A stretch of DNA of 63,150 bases from a bacterium (GTDB lineage: Bacteria; Pseudomonadota; Gammaproteobacteria; Burkholderiales; Burkholderiaceae_C), in contig JAVBXK010000063.1 of assembly GCA_030824555.1 (NCBI GenBank), forward strand, positions 1-63,150, written 5' to 3'. Positions 21,465-30,365 of this stretch are shown piece after piece. The translations under genes and the position numbers were made by a program. Below the pieces are notes generated by a model, which was not told the origin of the DNA, did not search any database, and saw only the letters and a list, made by a program, of their open reading frames with translations. Position 1 is the first letter of the stretch; each line of letters begins with the position of its first letter.

Positions 21465-21950
21465 ATGGCCAGCTTGACCCCACTATCCAAAGGTCTGATC
21501 GGTTTGGCTGTGGTCGGTGCGATGGCATCAACGGTATGGCATCTGGTGCTGAAAGAGCGGATGGGCACCGTTGTGACGACAGACGGGCAAGCCGCGTCAA
21601 CACCGAAGGTATCAACGCCCCACTCAACGCAGGCGACACCCGTTGCCCGGACACCAGATACAGCGGCCACACCCAGCACACCGGTTGCGGCCGTCACCAC
21701 GCCCAGCAGCAACGAGTCGGCAGCGGCAAATTTTGAAGCCGGGCGAAAGTTGATGGCCAGCGGTGACCACAACCAGGCACGCAAACACTTGGAAGCAGCC
21801 GTCAACGCGGGCGACGGCGCAGCCGCCTGCCTGCTCGGTGAAATGACCCTCAAAGGCCAAGGTGGCATCACCGCCAACCATGACGCATCAGCCAAACTTT
21901 TCCAGTTGGCGCAGTCACGCGGCAGCATTTGCTTTGCCCCTGGCCAGTGA
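21465..21950 (+). CDS. membrane-anchored protein with Sel1/TPR-like C-terminus
   Basis: 161 residues. One N-terminal membrane helix (about 8-28, GLIGLAVVGAMASTVWHLVL) is followed by a Thr/Pro/Ala-rich spacer (about 35-85) and a short helical repeat region (NFEAGRKLMASGDHNQARKH, then GDGAAACLLGEMTLKGQGG) resembling Sel1/TPR units. By topology rules the C-terminal part is probably periplasmic. It starts 3 bases after the first gene of the block. The low-complexity spacer fits a stalk crossing part of the periplasm. Function not known. Confidence 0.8.
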   Translation: MASLTPLSKGLIGLAVVGAMASTVWHLVLKERMGTVVTTDGQAASTPKVSTPHSTQATPVARTPDTAATPSTPVAAVTTPSSNESAAANFEAGRKLMASGDHNQARKHLEAAVNAGDGAAACLLGEMTLKGQGGITANHDASAKLFQLAQSRGSICFAPGQ

Positions 21951-22019
21951 CCTGATTTGACGGCACGCCAGATCCAACTGCAGCCTCAAGCTGGCCAGCA
22001 CTTTGATCAAGGATTCACC

Positions 22020-23591
22020 ATGAAACTTCACACCCTCTCTCTGTTGACCGCCTTGAGCATCAGCTGGGTCGCGTCCGTCCAGGCCCAGGGTTTTGTGTTT
22101 GGCACGGCTCAGGCGCCTGCCAAGGCTGAAGCCGCCGTGCCGTCTGGCGCACGCAATGCCAAAGTGGAGACCGCGCAGCGTTTGCTCAAACGCATGGGGC
22201 TGTTGCAAGAAGCACCCTCTGGCAACTTGACGCCAGCCACACTGGATGCCATACGTACGTTCACAAGCAAAAATGGTCTGCCCCCCACCAACCAAGTCAC
22301 TGATGCACTGCTCAACTCGATACGCCGTGTGATTTGGACCACCCAAAACTGGTCTAGCGGCAACTACAAGGGCCGAGAGAAACTGGTTGATGCCGCAGGT
22401 TTGAGAGAAGCGCAAATTTTGCTTGGCAAATTGGGGTTCAACGCGGGCCCGTTGGACGGCACTTTCGGGCCCCAAACGCAGGTGGCCACCGAGGCGTTTC
22501 AGGAGTCTCAGGCCGTCACGGTCGATGGCCTCATCACCGCCACTGTGCTGATGAACCTGCGTCGCGCTGTGAATGGTGTCGGCGTCAATGCAAAGAGCAC
22601 TGTTCGCCTGCTTAACTGGCCAGACTACATCGAAGCCAGCGTGCTGCAGGACTTTGAGAAAGAAACCGGCATCCGTGTGGTCTACGACATTTTTGCGGGG
22701 AATGACGACCTGCAATCCAAACTGAGCGCAGGTGGCGCACCGTATGACGTGGTGTTTCCCACGGCCAACGCGGTACCCGCCATGGCGGCCAAAGGGCTGC
22801 TGGGCAAACTGGACAAAGCCAGCCTGAAAAACCTCGCCAACATCGATCCTCGGGTCGATGCCACGCTGCGTGCCTGGGACAAGGAAGGCACCTACAGCTT
22901 GCCCTACATGTGGTACACGGTGGGCATCGCCTGGAACCCCAAACTCACAGCCAAGGCCTACCCCGGCCAGGCGATGGATGCCCTCGGCAATGTGTTTGAC
23001 CCGGAGATTGCACGGCGCTTTCAATCCTGCGGGGTCGGTGTGGTGGACTCTGCATCTGACGTCGTACCACTCGCGGCGATGGCAGGTGGCGTGAGTAAAT
23101 GGGATGGCAAAAACTCCACAGCGGCCGCAGCCAAGGTGCTGGATCGTGTGTCAGGCATTGTCAAGGTGATCCCCACCGACCAGTTCATTGATCAGTTGGC
23201 CAGTGGCAAGATTTGTGTCGCCATCGGTTTCTCGGGCGACGCGGTACAGGCGCAAGCCAAGGCCCGCGGTCAAGTCGAGTACCGTGTGCCGTCTGACGGC
23301 GGCCTGCTGGCAATTGATGCCATGGCGGTACCGGCCAACGCGAAAAACAAACGCGAAGCCCACCTGTTCATCGACTACGTGCTGCGCCCGGAAGTGATTG
23401 CAAAGATCTCCAACACCGTGGGGTATGCCAACGCCAACCTGAAGGCCGGTGAATTCATGAGTGAGGCGGTCAAGTCGAATCCGGCTGTGGTGCCAAGCAG
23501 CGCCGCGCTGAGCCGCTCGTCGCCCATTCCGATCCTGTCCGAACAAGACCAACAAGAGATTGCCCGCATCTGGACCCGGTTTTACAAATAG
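22020..23591 (+). CDS. secreted fusion: two peptidoglycan-binding domains plus PotD/PotF-like receptor
   Basis: 523-residue exported protein. A signal peptide (1-22, cut after VQA) is followed by two PG_binding_1 repeats: residues ~48-103 (AQRLLKRMGLL, then TLDAIRTFTSKNGL) and ~127-182 (LGKLGFNAGPLDGTFGPQTQ). Residues ~194-523 form a spermidine/putrescine-type solute-binding domain (VRLLNWPDYIEASVLQDFEK, PYDVVFPTANAV, LPYMWYTVGIAWNP). Classical PotD/PotF have no wall-binding module and sit with an ABC importer; here there is no permease, which argues for sensing rather than uptake. Start chosen at ATG 22020, where the signal peptide begins. Lies 69 bases after the previous gene. Confidence 0.85.
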   Translation: MKLHTLSLLTALSISWVASVQAQGFVFGTAQAPAKAEAAVPSGARNAKVETAQRLLKRMGLLQEAPSGNLTPATLDAIRTFTSKNGLPPTNQVTDALLNSIRRVIWTTQNWSSGNYKGREKLVDAAGLREAQILLGKLGFNAGPLDGTFGPQTQVATEAFQESQAVTVDGLITATVLMNLRRAVNGVGVNAKSTVRLLNWPDYIEASVLQDFEKETGIRVVYDIFAGNDDLQSKLSAGGAPYDVVFPTANAVPAMAAKGLLGKLDKASLKNLANIDPRVDATLRAWDKEGTYSLPYMWYTVGIAWNPKLTAKAYPGQAMDALGNVFDPEIARRFQSCGVGVVDSASDVVPLAAMAGGVSKWDGKNSTAAAAKVLDRVSGIVKVIPTDQFIDQLASGKICVAIGFSGDAVQAQAKARGQVEYRVPSDGGLLAIDAMAVPANAKNKREAHLFIDYVLRPEVIAKISNTVGYANANLKAGEFMSEAVKSNPAVVPSSAALSRSSPIPILSEQDQQEIARIWTRFYK

Positions 23592-23592
23592 C

Positions 23593-24459
23593 GTGGACAC
23601 CAAACCGTCTTACCTGGGCGCGTTCCTGACACACCCGACCAACCGTGTGGCCTTGCTGGCCGCCGGGGTGGTGGGTATTTTTGCCTCTATTCCTCTGGGA
23701 TGGACTGGCTTGGCAGTGGTCGGCGTGGTCGCGCTGGGCACCGAAATTTTGGCCGCGCTGACTGTTCCAAGCCTGCCCTCGTTTCAGGCTTCTGTGGATC
23801 GAGAGCTGCAGCAGCGGGTGCGCGCCCAACGACGCCTGCAACTGTTGGCTGAAATCAGCAATTACGGCGACACGCGCGCGCTGGACACCTACCAGCACAT
23901 GGTCACACGTGTGCAAGCGTTGTACAAAACCGCTGATGACAGTCGCACGACGCTGACCCGCGCCGATGTCGACAAGTTGGAAGACCTGACGGTCGATTAC
24001 CTGGGTTTGTGTGCAGTCAATCTGTCACTCAAACAACGCAAGGACAACGCCAGCGACGACACCGTGACCAAGCGCATCGCTGCAGTGCAGGCGCAGTTGC
24101 AAAACGCGGCATTGCCAGATGATGAACAACGTCAATTGCGCAATGCACTCAACGAATACACCGAGGTACTGCAGCGCTCACGCCGCTTGGCGGCGCGGCG
24201 CAGCGCGCTGGAAGCCACGTTGATCTCATTGCCCGACAAGATGGAAGAGGTCTACCAACTTGTCATCACCTCACCCTACTCGTCCGAGATGGGCGGCAAG
24301 CTGGAAGAATCGCTGTCTCGCCTGCTCATTGCCGAAGAAGTGGCTGCCGAGTTCGACGACCCGGCGGGGCCCGAAATCAAACCCGCCATCACCAGCAGTA
24401 CAGCAGGCAACACCATTGGCAACGCCGCACGCCATACCGCCCGCAGCGTCAAAACCTAA
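23593..24459 (+). CDS. two-helix membrane protein with long coiled coil
   Basis: 288 residues, starting at a GTG 1 base after the previous stop. Two adjacent hydrophobic helices (about 19-57) form a hairpin, leaving both ends probably cytoplasmic. Residues ~65-240 are helical and highly charged ([20 protein letters not shown], then [16 protein letters not shown] and [20 protein letters not shown]). No catalytic motif is seen. A short unstructured tail ends the chain. Its position just before the PspA-like gene suggests that it anchors or recruits the PspA-like polymer at the inner membrane, as PspB/PspC do in the classical system, although it is not their homologue. Confidence 0.8.
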   Translation: MDTKPSYLGAFLTHPTNRVALLAAGVVGIFASIPLGWTGLAVVGVVALGTEILAALTVPSLPSFQASVDRELQQRVRAQRRLQLLAEISNYGDTRALDTYQHMVTRVQALYKTADDSRTTLTRADVDKLEDLTVDYLGLCAVNLSLKQRKDNASDDTVTKRIAAVQAQLQNAALPDDEQRQLRNALNEYTEVLQRSRRLAARRSALEATLISLPDKMEEVYQLVITSPYSSEMGGKLEESLSRLLIAEEVAAEFDDPAGPEIKPAITSSTAGNTIGNAARHTARSVKT

Positions 24460-24494
24460 CGTTCACTTTTTCAACGTTTTCATCAGGAGTCCTC

Positions 24495-25205
24495 ATGGCC
24501 AACAACGCAATCTTCGCCCGCCTCGCCAACCTTTGGACCGGTTTCGTCAGCCTGTGGGTGTCCGACGTGGAAAAAGCCCACCCCGAGATCGCCTACCAGA
24601 ATGCGATTGCCTCGATGATCGAGAAATACACGCAGCTCAAAGCGGCCACAGGTGCCATCATTGCACGTCGACAGGAAATCACCGCTCGTCTTGAGACAGC
24701 TGAGCGCGAACTGGCCAGCGTCGCCGCTGACCTGGAAACAGCGCTCGCCACCAACCAGGACGACTTGGCAGTGGTGCTGATCCAGAAAAAGAATGCGCTG
24801 GATGCCGCCATCGCCGAGTTGCGCACTGACGCCAGTCAAGCCACCGCAGATGCCGACAACGCCAAAGATTCACTGACCCAAGTCAAAACCGAAATCGACA
24901 AACTCAAGGCGGAAAAAGAACGTATGTTGGCGCAAATGCACAGCGCCCAAGCCCGCCTCAAGATTCAGGGCCAACTTGATGGTCTGTCGGTCGATGCAGA
25001 AGTGCAGGCGCTGGGTGCTGTGCGTGACCACATCAAGGGCCAGGTGGCCCAGGCCAGTCTGGGCTCCGAGCTGCGCGAATCTGACCTGGATGTGCGGCTG
25101 AACAAACTGCGCCAGAGCAGTGGCAGCGTGACTGCCAAGGCGCAGCTGGATGCGCTCAAACAAGCCCGTGCCGCAGCGCAGGCAGCGCCGGCCAAAACCC
25201 TTTGA
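24495..25205 (+). CDS. PspA/IM30 (ESCRT-III-like) family protein
   Basis: 236 residues, almost entirely helical. The N-terminus ([20 protein letters not shown]) and the conserved [17 protein letters not shown] match the amphipathic helix 0 and helix 1 of PspA/IM30, a family now recognised as bacterial ESCRT-III relatives that polymerise on and remodel membranes. Coiled-coil helices 2-3 follow ([20 protein letters not shown]) and a shorter C-terminal helix. It has a good ribosome site (CAGGAG). Downstream, 26 bases on, lies an AAA ATPase. The usual partners PspF, PspB and PspC are absent here. Confidence 0.85.
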   Translation: MANNAIFARLANLWTGFVSLWVSDVEKAHPEIAYQNAIASMIEKYTQLKAATGAIIARRQEITARLETAERELASVAADLETALATNQDDLAVVLIQKKNALDAAIAELRTDASQATADADNAKDSLTQVKTEIDKLKAEKERMLAQMHSAQARLKIQGQLDGLSVDAEVQALGAVRDHIKGQVAQASLGSELRESDLDVRLNKLRQSSGSVTAKAQLDALKQARAAAQAAPAKTL

Positions 25206-25231
25206 CGTTGCCACTGGCGAACCGCTCAACC

Positions 25232-27067
25232 ATGACCACTGCCATCAGCCCGCGCCACACGCTGCCACGCTGGGCTGAAACCCTGCGACAAAAATACCTG
25301 GCGGGTGAGGCCTCCACCTTTGTGCTTTACCGCAATGTGTTTGACAACTTTCTGGTCGGCGGCAACTTGCACAACCTGCAATCGTTTCTGGTGGAGGAGT
25401 TGTTCAAAGACACCAAGAAAAACGTGGTCGAGGTCAGTTTGGAGCGTGGCATGCGGCACCTGAACGGTAAAGCCCACGCGGCACTGACTGCCCTGGCCGA
25501 CTTGAATGGTGAAGACACCGAACTGCTGCCCAAGCTGCATCGCCTGGAAGCGCAGATGCGCAGTGAACAAAGCACCGCCGTCATCGTGCCCTACGCCGAT
25601 TCACTCTTACCGGCGGGCGACCCCAGCTTCATGTCCCAGCCAGACCGCCAGACTTATCTGGCGTTTCACCGCTGGTCGCTCGACAAAACGCTGACCAGCG
25701 GAGACAACATCACCATCTTGATCGCCGAGTCGCTCAACGCCATCAACCCTGGACTGCTGTCCAACCCCAAGGTGGCAGCCATTGAAATCCCGATGCCGGA
25801 CCTGGAGACGCGGCAGAAGGTGATCGCATTTTTTGCGCCAACGCTTTCACCGGCGCAAGTCAGCTTGTTTTCTGAGCGCACCGGCGGCTTGCGCACCGTG
25901 CAACTGGCCAGCATTCTGGCCAGCTCGCAAGGACATGGTTTGAGCGAGATCGAGCGGCGCGCACTGATCCTGCAACTGCTGCAGGGTTCCCCCGATGCGG
26001 AATCACGCGCCAGCACATTGGCCACCATCACCGCAGGCATGACCCCGGCCGAGATCGGCAAACTGATTGAGCCTGGCAAAACCCTGCCCGCCAGCGACCC
26101 GAATGTCGAGGTGCTCAAGGTCATCCACGCCCGCAAGCGCGAGATGATTGAGAAGGAGTGCGCGGGCCTGATCGAGTTCATCGAACCCAAACACGGCTTG
26201 GCCAGTGTGGGTGGGCACGAGAACATCAAAACGGAACTGCTGGCGATTGCCAAAAACCTCAAAGAAGGCAACACCACCCTGACGCCGATGGGCCTGCTGG
26301 CAGTGGGGCCCATGGGGTCGGGCAAAACCTTTGTGATCAAGGCCTTTTTGAAGGAAGCCGGTTTGTCGGGCGTGGCGCTGAAAAACTTCCGCTCCAAGTG
26401 GGTCGGCTCCACTGAAGCCAATCTGGAACGGGTACTGGCCACAGTGAAAGCCATGGGGCCGATTGCCGTGATCATCGACGAGGGTGACCGCAGCTTTGGC
26501 AATGGCGGCGGCGAAGGCGGAGACGACGGCACCAGTTCCCGGGTGATTGCCCGGCTGAAAGAATTCATGGCCGAGACTGACAACCGAGGCCAAGTGCTGT
26601 TTGTCATGATGACGAACCGCCCAGACAAGCTGGACACCGACATCAAACGCCCAGGGCGGTTGGACCGAAAAATCCCGTTTTTTTACTGCGAAACAGCAGC
26701 AGAGCGCTCACAGGTATTGCTTGCTGTGCTATCAAGATACGGTGAATCCTGTGTCGCCAGCACCGAAGAGCTGCTCACCCTGTGCGAGACCTTGACGGGG
26801 TACTCGAACGCCGACCTGGAAGCCCTGGCGCTGCTGGCGGTGGAATCCGCCCGCATGCAGGCAGTACCACTGGATGCTGCGGTGCTCAGCGTTGCCACTC
26901 ATGACTTCATGCCCCCGCAAGAGCGCGACATGATCGAATTCATGGAACTGCTGGCAGTGTCGGAAACCTCGCGCCGCACCCTGCTGCCAAAACGTTTTCG
27001 CGACATGGCGACGGCTGACATCCAGAGCAACCTGCTGGCGGCGCGCAAACGTGCGCTAGCGCGTTAA
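25232..27067 (+). CDS. classical AAA ATPase (Vps4/katanin-like), degenerate N-module plus active C-module
   Basis: 611 residues from ATG 25232 (a TTG at 25202 overlapping the previous stop is possible). Residues ~1-300 look like an AAA module without a Walker A motif but with a recognisable lid-like part (VAAIEIPMPDLETRQKVIAF). Residues ~325-510 are an intact classical AAA domain: Walker A GPMGSGKT (Lys365), pore-loop region around FRSKWVGSTE, Walker B VIIDEGD (Asp416-Glu417), sensor MMTNRPD and arginine fingers in RPGRLD (Arg473, Arg476). This second-region-of-homology pattern belongs to the Vps4/katanin/p97/FtsH clade. No membrane helix or protease domain is present. It follows the PspA-like gene, as expected for a disassembly motor. 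Confidence 0.88.
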   Translation: MTTAISPRHTLPRWAETLRQKYLAGEASTFVLYRNVFDNFLVGGNLHNLQSFLVEELFKDTKKNVVEVSLERGMRHLNGKAHAALTALADLNGEDTELLPKLHRLEAQMRSEQSTAVIVPYADSLLPAGDPSFMSQPDRQTYLAFHRWSLDKTLTSGDNITILIAESLNAINPGLLSNPKVAAIEIPMPDLETRQKVIAFFAPTLSPAQVSLFSERTGGLRTVQLASILASSQGHGLSEIERRALILQLLQGSPDAESRASTLATITAGMTPAEIGKLIEPGKTLPASDPNVEVLKVIHARKREMIEKECAGLIEFIEPKHGLASVGGHENIKTELLAIAKNLKEGNTTLTPMGLLAVGPMGSGKTFVIKAFLKEAGLSGVALKNFRSKWVGSTEANLERVLATVKAMGPIAVIIDEGDRSFGNGGGEGGDDGTSSRVIARLKEFMAETDNRGQVLFVMMTNRPDKLDTDIKRPGRLDRKIPFFYCETAAERSQVLLAVLSRYGESCVASTEELLTLCETLTGYSNADLEALALLAVESARMQAVPLDAAVLSVATHDFMPPQERDMIEFMELLAVSETSRRTLLPKRFRDMATADIQSNLLAARKRALAR

Positions 27068-27137
27068 CGCGCTGACCGCATTCACACTTCAAGCGACTTC
27101 AAGTTTCATTGGACTTGTTCCTAAACAGGAGACCACC

Positions 27138-27596
27138 ATGCATCCCATCCAAGACCAGAGCCTCAGCCCGCTACAGGTGACCCAACTCACCAAGGCCATG
27201 TTGGCAGTGGCCACTGTTGACGGCATTCAGCCCGCCGAAGCCGCGCTGATCGGTCAGTTTTACGAGGCATCTCGCAGCGCTGACATGCCGACCACTGCCA
27301 ACTTGATGGCCAGCCCAGAGACCCGCCAGTTCAACACCGCAGACTTGGCAGGAAGTCCGTCAGAGTTTGCCGACACCGCCGTGCTGATGTGCCTGATGAC
27401 CGCCTATGCCGACGGCCACCTCAGCCAGGCTGAGCGCGATTATGTGCAAACAATTGCCACCAGTCTGGGCGTGGACGCGGGTCGGTTCGATGCGCTGATG
27501 GCCCAAGTGCGTGACGATCTGGTCGGTGCCCTGTCGCATTTGCCTGACGCAGGCTCGGTGGCCGTGGTGGTCAAGGAGCTGGCGTCCACAGATTGA
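27138..27596 (+). CDS. TerB-like protein, last gene of PspA/AAA block
   Basis: 152 residues, helical, cytoplasmic. LTKAMLAVATVDGIQPAEAALI and CLMTAYADGHLSQAERDYVQ are the paired acidic helix motifs of the TerB/TerB-like fold (tellurite-resistance and related proteins that bind metal ions and membranes-associated complexes). An AGGAG site precedes the ATG, 70 bases after the ATPase stop. TerB proteins often accompany AAA ATPases and envelope-stress genes. It likely supplies a regulatory or sensing subunit for the block; this is inference. Confidence 0.75.
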   Translation: MHPIQDQSLSPLQVTQLTKAMLAVATVDGIQPAEAALIGQFYEASRSADMPTTANLMASPETRQFNTADLAGSPSEFADTAVLMCLMTAYADGHLSQAERDYVQTIATSLGVDAGRFDALMAQVRDDLVGALSHLPDAGSVAVVVKELASTD

Positions 27597-27821
27597 GTTG
27601 GGTCGTGGCGGTACTTTGCCGGGGTGTTGCCAAGGTGTGCCCAAAATGGGCCTCAGGCACGTCCTTGGGGTGAAAAATGACCCAAAACACGACAGAAATG
27701 GCCCGCTTGAGTCCCGCGATCCTACATCGTGCAATCGGTGGGCAATCTCAAAAACGCCACTCGCAAATCCGCTACTTGTTTGGCGTAGCCTGAAGTTCGG
27801 AGGATTGGACCGCAACCGGGC
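27597..27821. other. convergent spacer without a supported gene
   Basis: 225 bases between the TerB-like stop and the end of the LuxR-type gene on the other strand. A 38-codon frame from 27677 is open but has no recognisable content, and no clear terminator hairpin was found. Confidence 0.5.
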
Positions 27822-28754
27822 TCACTCGCCCTCACCCGGCTCCATCAACCACGCCAGCAGCTCGCGCTGGCCCGACAGGCCCAGCTTGCGGTAGAGGCGT
27901 TTCACGTAGGTTTGCGCGCTGGAAACGGTCAGCCCCAGGCTCTCGGCCATGGCGTCGGTGGCCTGGCCTTTGAGCAAGCTGGCCAGCACGTCGTGGTCGC
28001 GCTGGGTCAGGCTGGGGTTGCGGCGGGCGGCACGGGCTTGCATCAGGCCAGACAAGTCTTGCTGCAGCGCGTTGCCCGTGTGGTGCAGGCGCACCGCGTG
28101 CTGAATAGTGGGAGCAAACGCCTGGACGATGGCCACGCCCGCGTCGTCAAACGGGCCGTGTTCCACCCCCCGGTAAAAATTGACCGACATCCAGAACCGC
28201 CCCTCGTACCGCGCCAGCAGCGCCAGTCGCTCAGCCACCTGCGGCAGCTCGTAACAAACCTGCCGGTACTCGGGGTGGGTGATGTCTTGCGGCCGCTGGC
28301 GGTGCAGGGTGATGCGTAGGTCAGCCAGGCTCTGCACATGCTCATTGGCAACCGGCGTTGGACCTTCGCCCGAGTCCGCACCATGCACCCGCCCCGCGCT
28401 TTGGGCCACCGGGTGCACACCCGGCACCACAGCCAGCGCCGGGTCGAGGCGGAAGAAACGGGTCACGTAGGCCTGCGCGATGCGCGGCAAGGCGCTGGTG
28501 CGCGAGCGGTCGCCCATGGCCACAATGCGCGGGCGGTTGGGGTGCTCGAAACTGAAAATAGTGCACTGCGCCAGCGGCACGTGCGCGCCCACCAGCCGCA
28601 ACAGCTGCTCGGCCACCGCGTGCCGGTGCGTGGAACCCACCCCGGCCATCAAGGCGTTGACCTGCGCCAGCGACACCTGCAGGCCTTGCGGCGCAGCCGA
28701 TGGTGCCACGACCGAAGGCCTGGTGCCGAGCGAGGGGGGCACGCGTGCAGACAT
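27822..28754 (-). CDS. LuxR-type transcription regulator
   Basis: 310 residues. The C-terminal 65 residues are a LuxR/GerE helix-turn-helix (NPSLTQRDHDVLASLLKGQA, then LGLTVSSAQTYVKRLYRKLG). The N-terminal ~230 residues are not recognised but have a GAF-like or autoinducer-domain-like alpha/beta look; no receiver Asp pocket is evident. It follows the GST gene by 6 bases on the same strand, so both share a promoter with the tandem palindromes at 29422-29462. It may control that pair or the aromatic lower-pathway genes nearby. Confidence 0.85.
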   Translation of the reverse strand: MSARVPPSLGTRPSVVAPSAAPQGLQVSLAQVNALMAGVGSTHRHAVAEQLLRLVGAHVPLAQCTIFSFEHPNRPRIVAMGDRSRTSALPRIAQAYVTRFFRLDPALAVVPGVHPVAQSAGRVHGADSGEGPTPVANEHVQSLADLRITLHRQRPQDITHPEYRQVCYELPQVAERLALLARYEGRFWMSVNFYRGVEHGPFDDAGVAIVQAFAPTIQHAVRLHHTGNALQQDLSGLMQARAARRNPSLTQRDHDVLASLLKGQATDAMAESLGLTVSSAQTYVKRLYRKLGLSGQRELLAWLMEPGEGE

Positions 28755-28760
28755 GTCGGT

Positions 28761-29405
28761 TCAGCCGATCTCGCCTGCGTGTTGAACATCGACGCAAGCC
28801 ACCGGCTTGCGCATCACGCCCACAAACAGCGCGCTGGCCAGCCAGCTTTTCAGCCACGCCTGCGTGGCCGGGAACGGGCTGCTGGCCCACCAGGCGGGCT
28901 CCACCGCAGCAAACTGGCGCACAAATGGAAAGATGGCCGCGTCAGCCAGCACCGGCTGTGCACCGCCCAGCCACAGGCCGTCAGTACTCAGCGCCTGTTC
29001 CAGCGGGGCGATAAGGGCATCCACCGCCTGCTGGCGGTAGTGCTCGCGCGTCTGGCCCGGGTGACGTTCCGCATATTTATAGCGGTCAAGCCAATGCTTG
29101 AAAGCGGTATCGGTTGTTTTGATCAACATTTCGTCACGCTCGGGCTGGCGTGGCAGCAGCCAGCCCGCCGGGTCGTGCTGCGCCAGCGCCCACCGCATGA
29201 TGTCCAGGCTTTGGGTCAGCACCTGCCCGTCGGGTAGCACCAGCACGGGCACCGTGGCCTGTGGCGACACGGCCAGCAAAGCGGCGGGTTTGTGCTTCAA
29301 GTCAACCTCGACCGTCCGCACCGCCCCCCCGGCCTGCGCCAGCGCCAGCCGCGCCCGGATGGCAAAGGGGCATCGCCTGAAGGAATACAGCAGGGGTTCG
29401 GTCAT
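28761..29405 (-). CDS. glutathione S-transferase family protein
   Basis: 214 residues. The N-terminal thioredoxin fold begins TEPLLYSFRRCPFAIRARLA, with a CPF motif resembling omega/YfcG-like enzymes that use a catalytic Cys. The cis-Pro region (QATVPVLVLPDGQVLTQSLD) binds glutathione and the C-terminal half is all-helical. The frame is open further upstream, but ATG 29405 fits the family. It is first of a two-gene unit with a LuxR regulator. Aromatic-degradation loci often carry GSTs for isomerisation or dehalogenation; no such role is shown here. Confidence 0.88.
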   Translation of the reverse strand: MTEPLLYSFRRCPFAIRARLALAQAGGAVRTVEVDLKHKPAALLAVSPQATVPVLVLPDGQVLTQSLDIMRWALAQHDPAGWLLPRQPERDEMLIKTTDTAFKHWLDRYKYAERHPGQTREHYRQQAVDALIAPLEQALSTDGLWLGGAQPVLADAAIFPFVRQFAAVEPAWWASSPFPATQAWLKSWLASALFVGVMRKPVACVDVQHAGEIG

Positions 29406-29421
29406 GGCACGGCTCCAACTA

Positions 29422-29462
29422 CTCAACGCGTTGAGTCATTTTGCTCAGCGCATTGAGTCATT
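29422..29462. promoter_or_regulatory. tandem palindromic operator-like sites upstream of GST-LuxR unit
   Basis: Two palindromes, CTCAACGCGTTGAG (29422-29435) and CTCAGCGCATTGAG (29444-29457), each followed by TCATTT, begin exactly 22 bases apart, about two DNA turns. They lie 17-52 bases upstream of the GST ATG. The geometry suggests two repressor dimers on one DNA face. Confidence 0.65.
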
Positions 29463-30365
29463 TCATTTCCCCTCCGCCAGCGTGCTGCGAATCAGCTCCA
29501 GCGTGGCGTGTTGCGTCAGCGTGGTGGGGCGCATGGAGCTGACGGCCAAAAACAGCCGGGTGCGCAGCGGTGGGTCGCACACGGCGCGCACCTGGTAGGC
29601 CGACGGCCTGATGCAGCTGGCCACCGCGTTGCGCGACAGCAGCGCGGCCCCGGCACCGTCGGCCACCAGGTCGAGGATGGCCGACACACCGTCAATTTCC
29701 AGCGCCACTTGCATGCGGCAACCGATTTGCGCCATCTCGGTTTCCACATGGGTGCGGATGGCGTTGGGCCGGCTGGGAATGACCAGCGGCAGCGCGGCCA
29801 CCTCGGCCAGCGTGATGGGGCCGGGGGGCGGGTCTTCGGCCAAGCCGGGCTGGCGGGGTTGCACCAGGAACAGGTCTTCGTCCAGCAGGGGGCTGATGTC
29901 GATGTCGGCACTGGCGCGGGCGTTGTACAGCACGGCAATGTCCAGCCTGCCGTCCACCAGCCATTCCTGCATCTGGGTGCTCAGACCTTCGCTGATGGAC
30001 ACGCGCGCCTCGGGCAACCGGGCGCGAAAGGCGCGGGTCAGCGGCACGGTCAGCACGCGGGCCAGGCTGGGCGGCAGGCCAATGGCCACGCGGCCTGCCA
30101 GCGCGCCGCGCACGCGGCCCAGGTCTTCGCGCGCGCGGGCCACCTGGTGCAAGATGCCCCGCCCGTGGCTGAGCAGCAGCTTGCCCGCTTCGGTGGGCAC
30201 GGCACCGCGGCCGTTGCGCACCAGCAGGCTCTGGTGCAGGTCCACCTCCAGCATGCGGATCTGGCGTGACAGCGCGGGTTGCGTCATGCCCAGCATCTGC
30301 GCGGCTTTGGTGAAGCTGCCCAGCTCGGCCACGCGCACGAAACTCTCGATTTGCCTGAAGTCCAT
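29463..30365 (-). CDS. LysR-family transcription regulator
   Basis: 300 residues with the LysR helix-turn-helix at the N-terminus (MDFRQIESFVRVAELGSFTK, then LGMTQPALSRQIRMLE) and the two-lobed co-inducer domain behind it. It is transcribed away from the ModA-like/oxalomesaconate hydratase operon across a 148-base gap, the usual arrangement for a LysR activator and its target. Its closest functional analogy would be LigR/PmdR-like regulators of protocatechuate meta-cleavage; that is inference from context. Confidence 0.9.
   Translation of the reverse strand: MDFRQIESFVRVAELGSFTKAAQMLGMTQPALSRQIRMLEVDLHQSLLVRNGRGAVPTEAGKLLLSHGRGILHQVARAREDLGRVRGALAGRVAIGLPPSLARVLTVPLTRAFRARLPEARVSISEGLSTQMQEWLVDGRLDIAVLYNARASADIDISPLLDEDLFLVQPRQPGLAEDPPPGPITLAEVAALPLVIPSRPNAIRTHVETEMAQIGCRMQVALEIDGVSAILDLVADGAGAALLSRNAVASCIRPSAYQVRAVCDPPLRTRLFLAVSSMRPTTLTQHATLELIRSTLAEGK

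Noticed and set aside
27677-27790. 38-codon frame between the TerB-like and LuxR-type genes
   Set aside because: No ribosome site, no recognisable content, and a length easily reached by chance.
29076-29125. Sequence in the GST gene resembling the intergenic palindrome family
   Set aside because: It encodes a normal, conserved-looking GST segment (FKHWLDRYKYAERHPGQ), so the similarity is explained by coding sequence.
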